DNA from: a bacterium | GTDB taxonomy: Bacteria; Desulfobacterota; Binatia; DP-6 | Reading direction: 5' to 3' | Assembly (NCBI GenBank): GCA_026129405.1 | Contig: JAHCID010000004.1 | Span: 248,001-312,000 of the forward strand | Length of the DNA stretch: 64,000 bases | In this document: positions 39,518 through 48,015 of the stretch, piece after piece | Numbering within the stretch: the first letter of the stretch is position 1 | Layout: each line of letters begins with the position of its first letter | Program-made: the position numbers and the translations under genes | The notes under the pieces: generated by a model | The model's database searches: none | The model's input: the letters and a program-made list of their open reading frames with translations, nothing else | Told to the model about the DNA's origin: nothing

Positions 39518-40762
39518 ATGGCCAAGGCCTCGCGGGCGAAGCGGCGCGTGGAGCCATTCGGCGAGCGGGAGTTCTATCTCGAGGAGTTCCGCGGTCGCGC
39601 CGTGCTCATCGCCATCGCGCCGTCGGTGGTGGTCGCGCACGCGCCGCTGCGCTCGCTCACCGCCGCCGTATCGACGCTGGTGCAGAACGACACGCGCGTC
39701 GTCGTGTGGTGGCCGGCCGTGGTGCCGGCGGCCGAGCGCCGTCTCCTCGCCGCGCTCGGCCGGGCGCCCGCGAAGGTGCGGCGCTGGAAGGCGCGAAAGA
39801 AGAAGGTGCGGCGGCGCCCGTCGAGCGTGCTGCGGCTGCGCGTCGCCGACCTCGCCTCGCCGGGCGGCGAGCAGGACCTGCGTAGCGCGCTCTGGACGCG
39901 GCTGCGCGCGTCGCGGCTGTGCGTGCTCGCCGTCGGCGGACCGGCGGCGTTTCCGCGCCAGCCGCTCGAGCTCGCGGCCGCGCTGCGGCTGTCGAAGGTC
40001 GTGCTCACCGATCCCGGCGGCGGACTGCTCGCGGGGAGCAGCCGCCTGTCGTTCGTCGACGAGAACCAGCTCGAGACGCTGGTGCGGCAGGGCGAGGCCG
40101 AGGCCGAGTGGACGGGCCTCGGTGATCGGCGCGCGCTCCTCGTCTCGGTGCGCGAGGCGCTCGATCGCGGCATCGAGCAGGTGAACCTGTGCTCGCCGGA
40201 CGGCATCAGCGAGGAGCTGTTCACGTACGCGGGTTCGGGGACGCTGTTCACCGAGGGCGACTACACGCGCGTCGGCCCGCTCGGTCTCGACGACTTCGCC
40301 CAGGCCGAGCGCCTGCTCGAGCGCGGGCAGCTCGCCGGCGTGCTGAAGGCGCGCACGCCGGCGGAGATCGGGCAGCTCCTGGCGTGCGGCTACGGCGTCA
40401 CCGTCTGCGGGCGTCACCTCGCCGGCGTCGCAGGGCTCCTCACCGCGCCGTACCAGGACGAGCGCATGGGCGAGATCGCCGGCCTCTACACGATCACGCG
40501 CTTCAAGGGGGAGGGGCTCGGCGATCGCCTGGTCGCGCGCATGCTCCAGGACGCCGAGGCACAGGGGCTCGGGGCCGTCTTCGCGGTCACCGTCGACGCG
40601 CGGGCGCGCGAGTTCTTCGAACGGATGGGCTTCGCTGCGGTCTCCCCCGACGACGTCCCCGCGGCGAAGTGGCGTGGCTACGACCCGAAGCGCCGCCAGC
40701 ACGTGGCGGTGCTCCGACGGCGGCTGCCGGGCGTTGCCGAAGCCGCGGAGCGACGCGCATGA
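39518..40762 (+). CDS. N-acetylglutamate synthase-like protein (AAK-GNAT)
   Basis: A 414-residue two-domain protein. The N-terminal part is amino-acid-kinase-like (VLIAIAPSVVVAH, then LSKVVLTDPGGGLL and FVDENQLETLV) but contains an unusually basic segment (KARKKKVRRRPS, about residues 88-99). The C-terminal GNAT domain reads EIAGLYTITRFKGEGLGDRLVARML and ends FFERMGFAAV with DDVPAAKWRGYDP, the pattern of ArgA-type synthases. The usual substrate residues of the kinase fold are hard to see. It probably starts arginine synthesis by acetylating glutamate; the basic insertion makes this less certain. Confidence 0.7.
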   Translation: MAKASRAKRRVEPFGEREFYLEEFRGRAVLIAIAPSVVVAHAPLRSLTAAVSTLVQNDTRVVVWWPAVVPAAERRLLAALGRAPAKVRRWKARKKKVRRRPSSVLRLRVADLASPGGEQDLRSALWTRLRASRLCVLAVGGPAAFPRQPLELAAALRLSKVVLTDPGGGLLAGSSRLSFVDENQLETLVRQGEAEAEWTGLGDRRALLVSVREALDRGIEQVNLCSPDGISEELFTYAGSGTLFTEGDYTRVGPLGLDDFAQAERLLERGQLAGVLKARTPAEIGQLLACGYGVTVCGRHLAGVAGLLTAPYQDERMGEIAGLYTITRFKGEGLGDRLVARMLQDAEAQGLGAVFAVTVDARAREFFERMGFAAVSPDDVPAAKWRGYDPKRRQHVAVLRRRLPGVAEAAERRA

Positions 40763-41040
40763 GCGGGGCGCTGCGGCTTCTCGGCGTCCTGGTGCTGGTG
40801 GCCGGCGTGGCCGGCGGCGGCGTCGCGGGCGCGCTCTTCCTCGGCGACGCCCACTATGCGGAGGTCGCGGCCGCGTACGAGCGCCACCCGACGCACGCTC
40901 TCTTCCAGGCCGAGTACTGGGCGGCGTCGGCGCGCCACTGGGCGCTGCTCGCGGCCGCCGTCGGCGGGGCGCTGATCGGTCTCGTCTGGGGCGGCCTGCT
41001 GCTCGGGATGGCGACGCTGCTCACGCGCACGCGCCGCTGA
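40759..41040 (+). CDS. Small two-helix membrane protein
   Basis: A 93-residue protein whose ATG overlaps the upstream stop by 4 bases (ATGA). Two hydrophobic helices (residues 5-28 and about 59-84) flank a short loop with aromatic residues (HYAEVAAAYERHPTHALFQAEYW). No family recognised. The coupling to the ArgA-like gene is clear, but the functional tie is not. A terminator follows. Confidence 0.65.
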   Translation: MSGALRLLGVLVLVAGVAGGGVAGALFLGDAHYAEVAAAYERHPTHALFQAEYWAASARHWALLAAAVGGALIGLVWGGLLLGMATLLTRTRR

Positions 41041-41061
41041 CGCCGCACCCCGAAAACGGAA

Positions 41062-41093
41062 GAGCCGGGCGACCCGTGAGGGCGGCCCGGCTC
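41062..41093. terminator. Bidirectional intrinsic terminator
   Basis: Nine-base perfect stem (GAGCCGGGC at 41062-41070, GCCCGGCTC at 41085-41093) with a 14-base loop. On the minus strand it is followed by a T-rich run (TTCCGTTTTCG), which fits termination of the SCP2 gene; on the plus strand it ends the small membrane-protein transcript. Confidence 0.7.
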
Positions 41094-41119
41094 GTCACTT
41101 CAGGAACCTCGGACGCCGT

Positions 41120-41443
41120 TCAGGCGGGGCGCTTGAACAGGGTCTGCATCTTCATTGCGAGACCCATGTCGCCCGAGATCTTGAGCTTGCCGCTCATGAA
41201 CGCCATCTGGCCGTTCAGCTTGCCCGTCGTCATGTCGACGTAGTCCTGGGCGGCCATCGACATCGTCATGTTCGCGGAGGGCGCAGTGCCCTTCTGCACC
41301 TCGGCGGCGCCGTCCTTGATGGTGACGTACCACTGGCCACCATTGTCACCGCTCAGGTTGAACTGGATGGTCGCGTTCACGCCCTTCGCCGCATTGGCGT
41401 CGAGCTGGCCGGGCATCGCGTCGAAAATGTCCTGCGGGGTCAT
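41120..41443 (-). CDS. SCP2 sterol-transfer family protein
   Basis: A 107-residue single SCP2 domain: MTPQDIFDAMPGQL, the YVTIKDGAAEVQKG strand pair and the classical closing segment GKLKISGDMGLAMKMQTLFK. SCP2 domains bind lipids or acyl-CoA in a hydrophobic cleft. The ATG at 41443 follows AGGAGG at a good distance; an upstream in-frame start at 41464 is less likely. It has a strong promoter and terminator, so it is a free-standing gene. Confidence 0.9.
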   Translation of the reverse strand: MTPQDIFDAMPGQLDANAAKGVNATIQFNLSGDNGGQWYVTIKDGAAEVQKGTAPSANMTMSMAAQDYVDMTTGKLNGQMAFMSGKLKISGDMGLAMKMQTLFKRPA

Positions 41444-41486
41444 GGATGAAACTCCTCCTCTCAAGGGTGGTGGGGGCTGACCGGCT

Positions 41487-41516
41487 TAGGTAGGCTGGGC
41501 CTGCGCAGCTTGTCAA
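41487..41516 (-). promoter_or_regulatory. Promoter for the SCP2 gene
   Basis: Minus-strand TTGACA (41516 to 41511), 18-base spacer, TACCTA (41492 to 41487), about 45 bases before the SCP2 ATG. It overlaps the divergent gap with the iron-sulfur gene. Confidence 0.65.
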
Positions 41517-41519
41517 GCA

Positions 41520-42233
41520 ATGCGGACCCTCGATGACGCGCTCCTCGCGCGGCTCGCGTCGCACGGGTTGAATCTCGTCGGCGCGACGTCCGTCGCCGCC
41601 TACGATGCACGCGCCGGCGCGCGCACCGCGCTCGCGCCGCGCCTGCCCGACGCGCGCACCGCGGTCGTCGTCGGCAACGGCGGTGGGGCGTTCTGGACCG
41701 CGTTCGCGCGCTCGCGGCCGCGCGACGACGTTCCCGTGGCACATCCGCTCGACGCGTTCACGCGCCGCCTCGTCGAGACCATCGCCGCCGACGTCGCCGG
41801 TCTCGTCGGCATCGTCTATCCCTTCGATCCGGTGCCTACCGACTTCCGCACGCTGGCGGCGTGCGCAGGCCTCGGCAGCCCGAGTCTCCTCGGGCTGCTC
41901 GTGCATCCCGTCTACGGGCCCTGGATGGCGCTGCGCGCGGCGTTGCTCGTGCGCGACGAGGTCGCGCTGCCGCGGCCGGCCGACGGCTTCGATCCGTGTC
42001 CGTCGTGCACCAGCCGCGCCTGCATCGCCGCCTGCCCGGGCGGCGCCGTCCGCGACGCCGGGTGGGACGTGCCCGCGTGCGTCTCCTACCGCGCCGCGGC
42101 CCCGGGACGCTGCGACGCGGGATGTCACGCCCGCCTCGCGTGCGTGCTCGGCCCCGAGCACCGCTATCCCGACGCCGCGCTCGCCTTCCACCAGGGGGCC
42201 GCGCGCACGATGCTCGCGCGCACCCGGACCTGA
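41520..42233 (+). CDS. QueG-related 4Fe-4S protein
   Basis: A 237-residue protein resembling the N-terminal and ferredoxin parts of epoxyqueuosine reductase. The start LASHGLNLVGATSVAAYDA fits that fold. The cluster motif is C-P-S-C-x4-C-x3-C-P near residue 165, with more cysteines later (RCDAGCHARLAC). It is about 100 residues shorter than QueG and lacks its full second cluster and repeat domain, so it is probably a relative with another role, as seen in many proteobacteria. Role not known. Confidence 0.65.
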   Translation: MRTLDDALLARLASHGLNLVGATSVAAYDARAGARTALAPRLPDARTAVVVGNGGGAFWTAFARSRPRDDVPVAHPLDAFTRRLVETIAADVAGLVGIVYPFDPVPTDFRTLAACAGLGSPSLLGLLVHPVYGPWMALRAALLVRDEVALPRPADGFDPCPSCTSRACIAACPGGAVRDAGWDVPACVSYRAAAPGRCDAGCHARLACVLGPEHRYPDAALAFHQGAARTMLARTRT

Positions 42234-42239
42234 CCCGCG

Positions 42240-42956
42240 TCAGCCGAGCGTCGCGAGGAAGGCGTTCGCCAGCTCCGGGGCGCGTCCCGCCTCGTCGTGC
42301 TTCAGGAAGACGTAGACGCGCTTCCAACGCGGCACGGCGCGCAGGCGCTCGGCCCAGGCGGCGAGGGCGGCGTCGGTGTAGTCGTCGCGTCGCAGGCGCA
42401 CGTAGCCGAACGCGGCGGTGGAGACGATCGGGGTCGTCGACTCGTCCGTGTCGGCGATGCAGAGCGCGACCCGATGGCGCGCCAGCAGCGCGTAGATCTC
42501 CTCGTCGAACCAGGACGCGTGCCGGAACTCCATCGCGACCTCGCAGCCGGACGGCAAGGCGGCGAGGAAGCTCGCGAGCCGTTCCGGGTCCGCGCGCAGG
42601 TGCGGCGGCAGCTGGAAGAGGAGCGGACCCAGCTTGTCGCCGAGCGTGCCCACGCGACGGACGAACTCGCGCGTGGCGTCGCCGGCGTCCTTGAGACGCA
42701 GGTGGTGCGTGATCCGCTGCGGGGCCTTCAGGGCGAAGCGGAACCGCGCCGGCGTCTGCTGCGTCCACTTCTCGAGCATGGCCGGCGCGGGCATGCGGTA
42801 GAAGCTGTGGTTAATCTCCACCGCACGGAACACCGTCGCGTAGTGCGCCAGCATCGCGTCCGCGGGCAGGTCGGCGGGGTAGAAGCTCCCGCGCCAGGGT
42901 GCGTAGCTGAAGCCCGACGTTCCGACGAGGAGACGCGGAGCGACCGCGCGCGCCAC
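42240..42956 (-). CDS. DUF72-family barrel protein
   Basis: A 238-residue DUF72 (YecE-like) TIM-barrel protein: LLVGTSGFSYAPWRGSFYP, EINHSFYRMP, RFALKAPQRITH, LLFQLPPHLR and VAMEFRHASWF are all standard family blocks. The ending VFLKHDEAGRAPELANAF is also typical. The function of this family is not established; some literature suggests nuclease-like chemistry. GTG at 42956 lies one base after the stop of the MerR-TPR gene, so they are coupled. Confidence 0.88.
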   Translation of the reverse strand: MARAVAPRLLVGTSGFSYAPWRGSFYPADLPADAMLAHYATVFRAVEINHSFYRMPAPAMLEKWTQQTPARFRFALKAPQRITHHLRLKDAGDATREFVRRVGTLGDKLGPLLFQLPPHLRADPERLASFLAALPSGCEVAMEFRHASWFDEEIYALLARHRVALCIADTDESTTPIVSTAAFGYVRLRRDDYTDAALAAWAERLRAVPRWKRVYVFLKHDEAGRAPELANAFLATLG

Positions 42957-42957
42957 G

Positions 42958-43824
42958 TCAGCCGCGCTCGTCGCGGGTGAGCCGCCGGTAGATCGCCAGG
43001 TGTCGGATGGCGTCCTGGTGGCGGTCCCCACGCTCGTAGAGGAGGCTGAGGTTCCAGTGGGCGTCGGCGAGCTCGGGGTCTGCGGCGACGGCCTCTTCGT
43101 AGCAGCCGCGCGCTTCGTCGGGCCGGTGCGCGTCCTCGAGCACGACGCCGAGGTTGTACCAGCCGAGCGCGCAGGTCGGATCGTGGCGGACGGCGTCGCG
43201 GAAGTGGGCCTCGGCGCCGACGAGGTTCGCGTCGGCGTGCAGCAGGCGCCCGAGATTGATGCGCGCGACCACGTTCGCGGGATCGAGATCGAGCGCGTGG
43301 TGGTAGGCGGCGCGAGCTTCGAGCGGCGAGCCCTCCTCGATCTCCATCGCGAGGTCGCACCACTGCTCGGACGTGAGCTGCGGCAGCTTGGCGTTGCGCC
43401 CGCCGCGCAGCCGCACGACCGCGTCGCCGCGCTTGCGGGGCTCGCGCGACGGCGTGAAGTCGAGCAGCAGCTGGCCCGACTCGGGACGCCAACGCGTCGC
43501 ACCGTCGAACGCCACCACGCCGCCCCCGTCGGTCTGGACGCTGAGCCGCGTGAGCGGCCGGTCGCCGAGCTGGCGGCGCAGCGAGCGCAGGACCCGGCCG
43601 ATGGTTCGCATCGGGACGCGCTGCTCGAGGAGGACGCGCGTCGTGCGCAGGAGGAGCAGATCGAGGAAATCGAAGCGCAGGCGCCCGCGGGGGTCGCGCT
43701 CGGGGGCGAGCAGCCCGGCACGAACGCAGCGGCGGAGGCGTCCCGGCGGCAGCCCGACGATCCGCGCGGCCTGCGCCGTGTCGAAGTGGGCCGGCGCGGC
43801 GCCGTTCCGCCGTTGGGCCGCCAC
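42958..43824 (-). CDS. MerR-like HTH protein with TPR repeats
   Basis: A 288-residue protein. Residues about 13-80 form a MerR-type winged helix (TAQAARIVGLPPGRLRRCV, RFDFLDLLLLRTTRVLL), then a short beta-rich linker, then four or so tetratricopeptide repeats from residue 150 (for example YHHALDLDPANVVARINLGRLL). Such HTH-TPR fusions are seen in deltaproteobacteria without a proven role. The GTG at 43824 abuts the Ku stop, placing it in the Ku operon. Confidence 0.75.
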   Translation of the reverse strand: MAAQRRNGAAPAHFDTAQAARIVGLPPGRLRRCVRAGLLAPERDPRGRLRFDFLDLLLLRTTRVLLEQRVPMRTIGRVLRSLRRQLGDRPLTRLSVQTDGGGVVAFDGATRWRPESGQLLLDFTPSREPRKRGDAVVRLRGGRNAKLPQLTSEQWCDLAMEIEEGSPLEARAAYHHALDLDPANVVARINLGRLLHADANLVGAEAHFRDAVRHDPTCALGWYNLGVVLEDAHRPDEARGCYEEAVAADPELADAHWNLSLLYERGDRHQDAIRHLAIYRRLTRDERG

Positions 43825-44721
43825 CTACTGCTTCTTGTCGTTGGCCGCGCGGCGCGGCTTTTGGGAGGCGGCGCGGTGCTTCGCGGCCACGCGGGCCGGC
43901 GAGCGCACCGGCGCGCTCTCGCGCGCCAGACTCTGCTTCAGCGCCTCCATGAGGTCGATCACCTGGCCGCGCTCCGCCGGCTCCTCGGGAACCGTGATCT
44001 CCTGGCCCTCGACCTTCTGGCGCGTGATCTCCTCGAGCCGGTCGCGCCAGTGATCGCGGTACTGCTCGGGCGCGAAGTGCTCGGCGGCCAGCTGCTCGAC
44101 CAGCTGGCGGGCGAGCGACACCTCGGCCGGCTTCACCGCCGCGGGCGCGCCCTTGTCGACGTCGGTGAACGGGCGGACCTCGTCGGCGTAGTAGAGGGTG
44201 TGCAGCGCCAGGCCGTCGCCCAGCGGGCGAATGAGCACGAGGTGCTCCTTGCCGCGCGTGACGTGCTGTGCGAGCGCCACCATGCCGGTCTCGCGCATCG
44301 CCTGGGCGAGGAGCTGGTATGCCTTCTCGCCGCCCTTGTCCGGGCCGAGGTAGTTGGTGTTCTCGAAGTAGACCGGGTCGACCTCGGCGAGCGGCACGAA
44401 CTCCTGGATGTCGAGCGCCTGGCTGGCGGCGGCTTCGAGCCGCTTCAGCTCCTCGTCGGTGAAGAGGACGTACTGGTCCTTCTGGACCTCCCGTCCCTTC
44501 ACCAGCTCGCGGCGCTCGACGACGCGCTCACAGCGCGGGCACCAGATCTGCTGCTTGATGCGCGACCGGCACTCGCCGTGGATCAGATTGAACGACGGCG
44601 TTTCCGAGTGCGTCGCGACATAGAGACGGACGGGTATCGACACCAGACCGAAGCTGACGGTCGCGGAGCCGATCGCGCGGGCCGGCATGGACTTCGACAA
44701 AAGCCCATGACCCCGGGACAT
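43825..44721 (-). CDS. ku: Non-homologous end-joining protein Ku
   Basis: Bacterial Ku of 298 residues, a homodimer that rings broken DNA ends. The start MPARAIGSATVSFGLVSIPVRLY (here preceded by 11 residues) and the block IKQQIWCPRCERVVER, EFVPLAEVDPVYFE and YYADEVRP are typical. The C-terminus is lysine/arginine-rich and may aid DNA binding. The ATG at 44721 has a GGAGG six bases upstream; the internal ATG at 44688 is the usual family start. No LigD or primase lies nearby, so the ligase partner must be elsewhere. Confidence 0.92.
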   Translation of the reverse strand: MSRGHGLLSKSMPARAIGSATVSFGLVSIPVRLYVATHSETPSFNLIHGECRSRIKQQIWCPRCERVVERRELVKGREVQKDQYVLFTDEELKRLEAAASQALDIQEFVPLAEVDPVYFENTNYLGPDKGGEKAYQLLAQAMRETGMVALAQHVTRGKEHLVLIRPLGDGLALHTLYYADEVRPFTDVDKGAPAAVKPAEVSLARQLVEQLAAEHFAPEQYRDHWRDRLEEITRQKVEGQEITVPEEPAERGQVIDLMEALKQSLARESAPVRSPARVAAKHRAASQKPRRAANDKKQ

Positions 44722-44750
44722 GTCAAACCTCCGCGAGGAGACCTCCGCGA

Positions 44751-44972
44751 TCAGACCTCGATGACGACCCGGAAGCCGCCCCCGTCGCGGACGACGCCGA
44801 TCACGTGGTGCCCGTGCGCCTCGGCCGCCCGCGGCAGGTCGTGCGCGCTCTTCGCGTCGCCGAGCAGGATCACGACCTCCTCGCCGCGCCGCCGGGTCTC
44901 GAGCCACACGCGCGCCTTCGCCCACGAGAGCGGGCAGCGCCAGGTGCGGAGATCGAGGCACGCGTCGTCCAC
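44751..44972 (-). CDS. TusA/SirA-like sulfurtransferase
   Basis: Small protein of 73 residues with the TusA fold: LDLRTWRCPLSWAKARVWLE contains the CPxxxxK signature, with the persulfide-carrying cysteine at C13, and LLGDAKSAHDLPRAAEAHGH completes the domain. I chose the GTG at 44972 (AGGA four bases upstream). The frame is also open to an ATG at 45059, which would share bases with the uvrD start. It opens a minus-strand operon with Ku; sulfur-relay and DNA repair have no known link, so this may only be co-transcription. Confidence 0.7.
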   Translation of the reverse strand: MDDACLDLRTWRCPLSWAKARVWLETRRRGEEVVILLGDAKSAHDLPRAAEAHGHHVIGVVRDGGGFRVVIEV

Positions 44973-45057
44973 GTCGTCCTGTGTAGCCGACGCGGCGGCG
45001 TCACTCGACGCCCCGGGACGATCCCGGTAGAACCGTTCGTCCGCCTCGAGTCCGTCC

Positions 45058-47067
45058 ATGGAGACCTACACCCTCCGCGCGCGACCGGATGCGCGCCCCG
45101 CGCCGCGCTTCCGCATCGACTACGCCGGCGAGCTCAACGCGGCGCAGCTCGACGCGGCGACGTCGCTCGAGGGCCCCATCCTCGTCATCGCCGGCGCGGG
45201 CAGCGGCAAGACGCGTACGCTGACCTATCGGGTGGCGCGGCTCGTCGAGTCGGGGGTGCCGCCGGCGCAGATCCTGCTGCTGACGTTCACGCGCAAGGCG
45301 GCGGAGGAGATGCTGACGCGCGCCGCGACGCTCGTGGGCGGCAGCTGTGATCGCGTCGCCGGCGGGACGTTCCACTCCTTCGCGAACACGATCCTGCGCC
45401 GCCACGGCCGTGGCGTCGGCCTCGATCCGGGCTTCACGATCCTCGACCGCGCCGACGCCGAGGACGTCGTCAACCTGCTGCGCAGCCGCGCCGGCCTCGA
45501 CCGGAAAGACCGCCGCTTCCCGCGCAAGAACGCCATCCTCGAAGTCTTCAGCATGGCGGTGAACCGCAGCGTCACCGTCGAGCAGCTGCTCGAGGACGAC
45601 TACGGCCATCTCGCCGATCACCAGGAGGAGCTGATCCGCCTGGGCCACCAGTACCGCACGTACAAGCGCGAGCGCAGCCTGGTCGACTACGACGACCTGC
45701 TGGTCCTCCTGCGCGACCTCGTGCGCGACGTGCCCGAGGCGGCCGAGCAGCTCTCGCGCACGTTCCGCTACGTCATGGTCGACGAGTACCAGGACACGAA
45801 CCGCCTCCAGGCCGAGATCGTGCGCGGGCTCGCCGTCACCCACGACAACGTCATGGCCGTCGGCGACGACAGCCAGAGCATCTACTCGTTCCGCGGCGCC
45901 GATTTCCGCAACATCATGGACTTCCGCGAGCTCTTCACGGGCGCGCGGCTCATCACGCTCGAGGAGAACTACCGCTCGACGGCGCCGATTCTCGGGCTCG
46001 CCAACGCGGTGATCGACCGCGCCGCCGAGAAGCACACGAAGGTGCTGCGTGCCCGCCGCGGCGGCGGGCAGAAGCCGCTCCTCGTCCGTTGCTCCGACGA
46101 CCGGGCGCAGTCGCGCTTCGTCGCCCAGCGCGTCCTCGAGCTGCGCGAGGAGGGCGTCTCACTCGACGAGATGGCGGTGCTGTTCCGCTCGAGCTACCAC
46201 TCGTTCGACCTGGAGCTCGAGCTCCAGCGCTGCGACATCCCGTTCGTGAAGCGCGGCGGCTTCAAGTTCATCGAGACGGCGCACGTGAAGGACGTGCTCG
46301 CGCATCTCCGCGTCGTCGCCAACCCGCGCGACGCGGTGTCGTGGCACCGCATCCTGCTCCTGCTCGACGGGCTCGGCCCGAAGACGGCCGACGACGTGTT
46401 CCGCCACGTCCAGGGCGCGCCCGACGTCCTCGCCGCGGCGCAGCTGCTGCGCGAGTACCCGCGTCGCGCGGCCTTCACGAAGGAGCTGCTGCGCCTCGCC
46501 GACCTCCTCACCGAGATCGGCGCGCCCGAGCTGACGCCGGACGACCAGGTCGGCCGCGTGGTCGGCTTCTACACGCCGATGCTGCGCCACCTGCACCCCG
46601 ACGACTACCCGAAGCGCGAGAAGGACCTCGAGCACTTCTGCACCATCGCGGCACGCTACCGCGCGCTCGGCGGCCTGCTGACGGACATGGCGCTCGACCC
46701 GCCCACCGACAGCGTCGGCGACACGCTCGCGGTCGCGGTCGAAGAGGGCCACCTGACGCTCTCCACGATCCACTCGGCCAAGGGCCTCGAGTGGCGGGTG
46801 GTGTTCGTGATCGGCCTCGTCGACGGCCGCTTCCCCTCGTTCCACAACCTGCGCGACCCGTCCGAGGTCGAGGAGGAGCGGCGTCTCCTCTACGTGTCGG
46901 TGACGCGGGCGAAGGAGTGGCTGTATCTCAGCTACCCGATCGACGTGTACGACCGCGCGACCGGGATGGTGCTGGGGAAGCCGTCGCGCTTCGTCGAGGG
47001 CCTGCCGTCGGCCGTGCTGTCCGGCATGCAGGTCGTCGAGGAAGACATCGACTACGAGTTCGACTGA
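45058..47067 (+). CDS. uvrD: UvrD/PcrA-type DNA helicase
   Basis: Superfamily 1A 3'-5' helicase of 669 residues. Motif I AGAGSGKT, motif Ia FTRKAAEEM, motif II VDEYQDTN, motif III GDDSQSIYSFRGAD, motif IV LEENYRS and motif VI VSVTRAKEWLYL are intact. The protein stops soon after motif VI, so the long C-terminal tail that binds RNA polymerase in PcrA is mostly missing. It is divergent from the TusA-Ku operon, which fits a double-strand-break neighbourhood. Confidence 0.92.
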   Translation: METYTLRARPDARPAPRFRIDYAGELNAAQLDAATSLEGPILVIAGAGSGKTRTLTYRVARLVESGVPPAQILLLTFTRKAAEEMLTRAATLVGGSCDRVAGGTFHSFANTILRRHGRGVGLDPGFTILDRADAEDVVNLLRSRAGLDRKDRRFPRKNAILEVFSMAVNRSVTVEQLLEDDYGHLADHQEELIRLGHQYRTYKRERSLVDYDDLLVLLRDLVRDVPEAAEQLSRTFRYVMVDEYQDTNRLQAEIVRGLAVTHDNVMAVGDDSQSIYSFRGADFRNIMDFRELFTGARLITLEENYRSTAPILGLANAVIDRAAEKHTKVLRARRGGGQKPLLVRCSDDRAQSRFVAQRVLELREEGVSLDEMAVLFRSSYHSFDLELELQRCDIPFVKRGGFKFIETAHVKDVLAHLRVVANPRDAVSWHRILLLLDGLGPKTADDVFRHVQGAPDVLAAAQLLREYPRRAAFTKELLRLADLLTEIGAPELTPDDQVGRVVGFYTPMLRHLHPDDYPKREKDLEHFCTIAARYRALGGLLTDMALDPPTDSVGDTLAVAVEEGHLTLSTIHSAKGLEWRVVFVIGLVDGRFPSFHNLRDPSEVEEERRLLYVSVTRAKEWLYLSYPIDVYDRATGMVLGKPSRFVEGLPSAVLSGMQVVEEDIDYEFD

Positions 47068-47254
47068 GCGCCGACCTCCGCGTCGCTCGCGGGTGCGACG
47101 TGCAGGAGGCCGCCCAGCCGCTCGGCGTAGACACGATGGTCGGCTGGCCCGGGATGGACGCGACCACTCGCCGCCGCGCGACGGCGAGGCCAGCCGCGAG
47201 GCGCCGGCCTGAGCGGCGCGCCGCGGGCGGCCCGGTGGCGCGAAGGGCGTCGTC

Positions 47255-47950
47255 TCAGACGAGTCGGTCGACCGTGCCCGTCTCGAGCCGGTAGAACGCC
47301 TGCACCACGACGAGCTTCCCGGTCGCGACGGCGTCGCCGACGAGCCGGCTGTAGGTCACGAGGTCGCGTGCGCTCTGGCGTACGTTGGCGACGATCGCGG
47401 GCCTCGCGTCGCCGCTGCCGTCGGCGGCGCTGCGCACTCCCTCGAGGGCCGGCGCGATGCGCCGCATGATCGCCTCGAGGGCCGGGGATGCGGTCAGCTC
47501 GCCGGTCATCGCGGCCTCCACCGCGCCGCAGCGGTCGTGCCCCAGCACGACGAGGAGCCGCGCGCCCAGGCGCCGCACCGCATACTCGATGCTGCCGAGG
47601 CCGACCGGGTCGACGACGTTGCCCGCCGTACGGACGACGAACAGCTCGCCGAGCCCGGTATCGAACACGGTCTCCGGCGCGATCCGGTCGTCGGAGCAGC
47701 CGAGCACGACGATCGGTGCCGCCGGCGTGCCGAGCAGCTCCCGACGAGCGCGCACCAGGTCGTGCTCGGCCGGCGTGCCGGCGACGAAGCGCCGGTTGCC
47801 CTCCGTGAGCCGGCGCCAGAGGCTGGCGGCTTCCACACCCTTGTTGCGGCAGATCTCGTCGGCGCGCGCGCTGCGGCCGGTGACGAACCCCGGAGCGCTC
47901 AGCGCGGCGAGGCCCAGGAGATGGACGAGCTGGCGGCGGGTGCACGGCAT
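47255..47950 (-). CDS. Beta-carbonic anhydrase with export signal
   Basis: Zinc enzyme of 231 residues that hydrates CO2. The zinc site is complete: C85, D87 and R89 in CSDDRI, and H138/C141 in HDRCGA. The N-terminus TRRQLVHLLGLAALSAPG followed by RSARAD looks like a twin-arginine signal, so the protein is probably exported folded to the periplasm; cytoplasmic beta-type enzymes lack this. A 187-base gap before it (47068-47254) holds nothing I recognise. Confidence 0.85.
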   Translation of the reverse strand: MPCTRRQLVHLLGLAALSAPGFVTGRSARADEICRNKGVEAASLWRRLTEGNRRFVAGTPAEHDLVRARRELLGTPAAPIVVLGCSDDRIAPETVFDTGLGELFVVRTAGNVVDPVGLGSIEYAVRRLGARLLVVLGHDRCGAVEAAMTGELTASPALEAIMRRIAPALEGVRSAADGSGDARPAIVANVRQSARDLVTYSRLVGDAVATGKLVVVQAFYRLETGTVDRLV

Positions 47951-48015
47951 GGCGCTGTCTCGGAGAGCGTCGGCACGCTTGCCGGGCGACTTGAGCCGTG
48001 CCCCGCCGCGCCTCG

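Noticed and set aside
37661-40702. 1013-codon minus-strand frame over ggt and the ArgA-like gene
   Set aside because: It is out of frame with Ggt and antisense to the GNAT protein; low-complexity arginine-rich translation.
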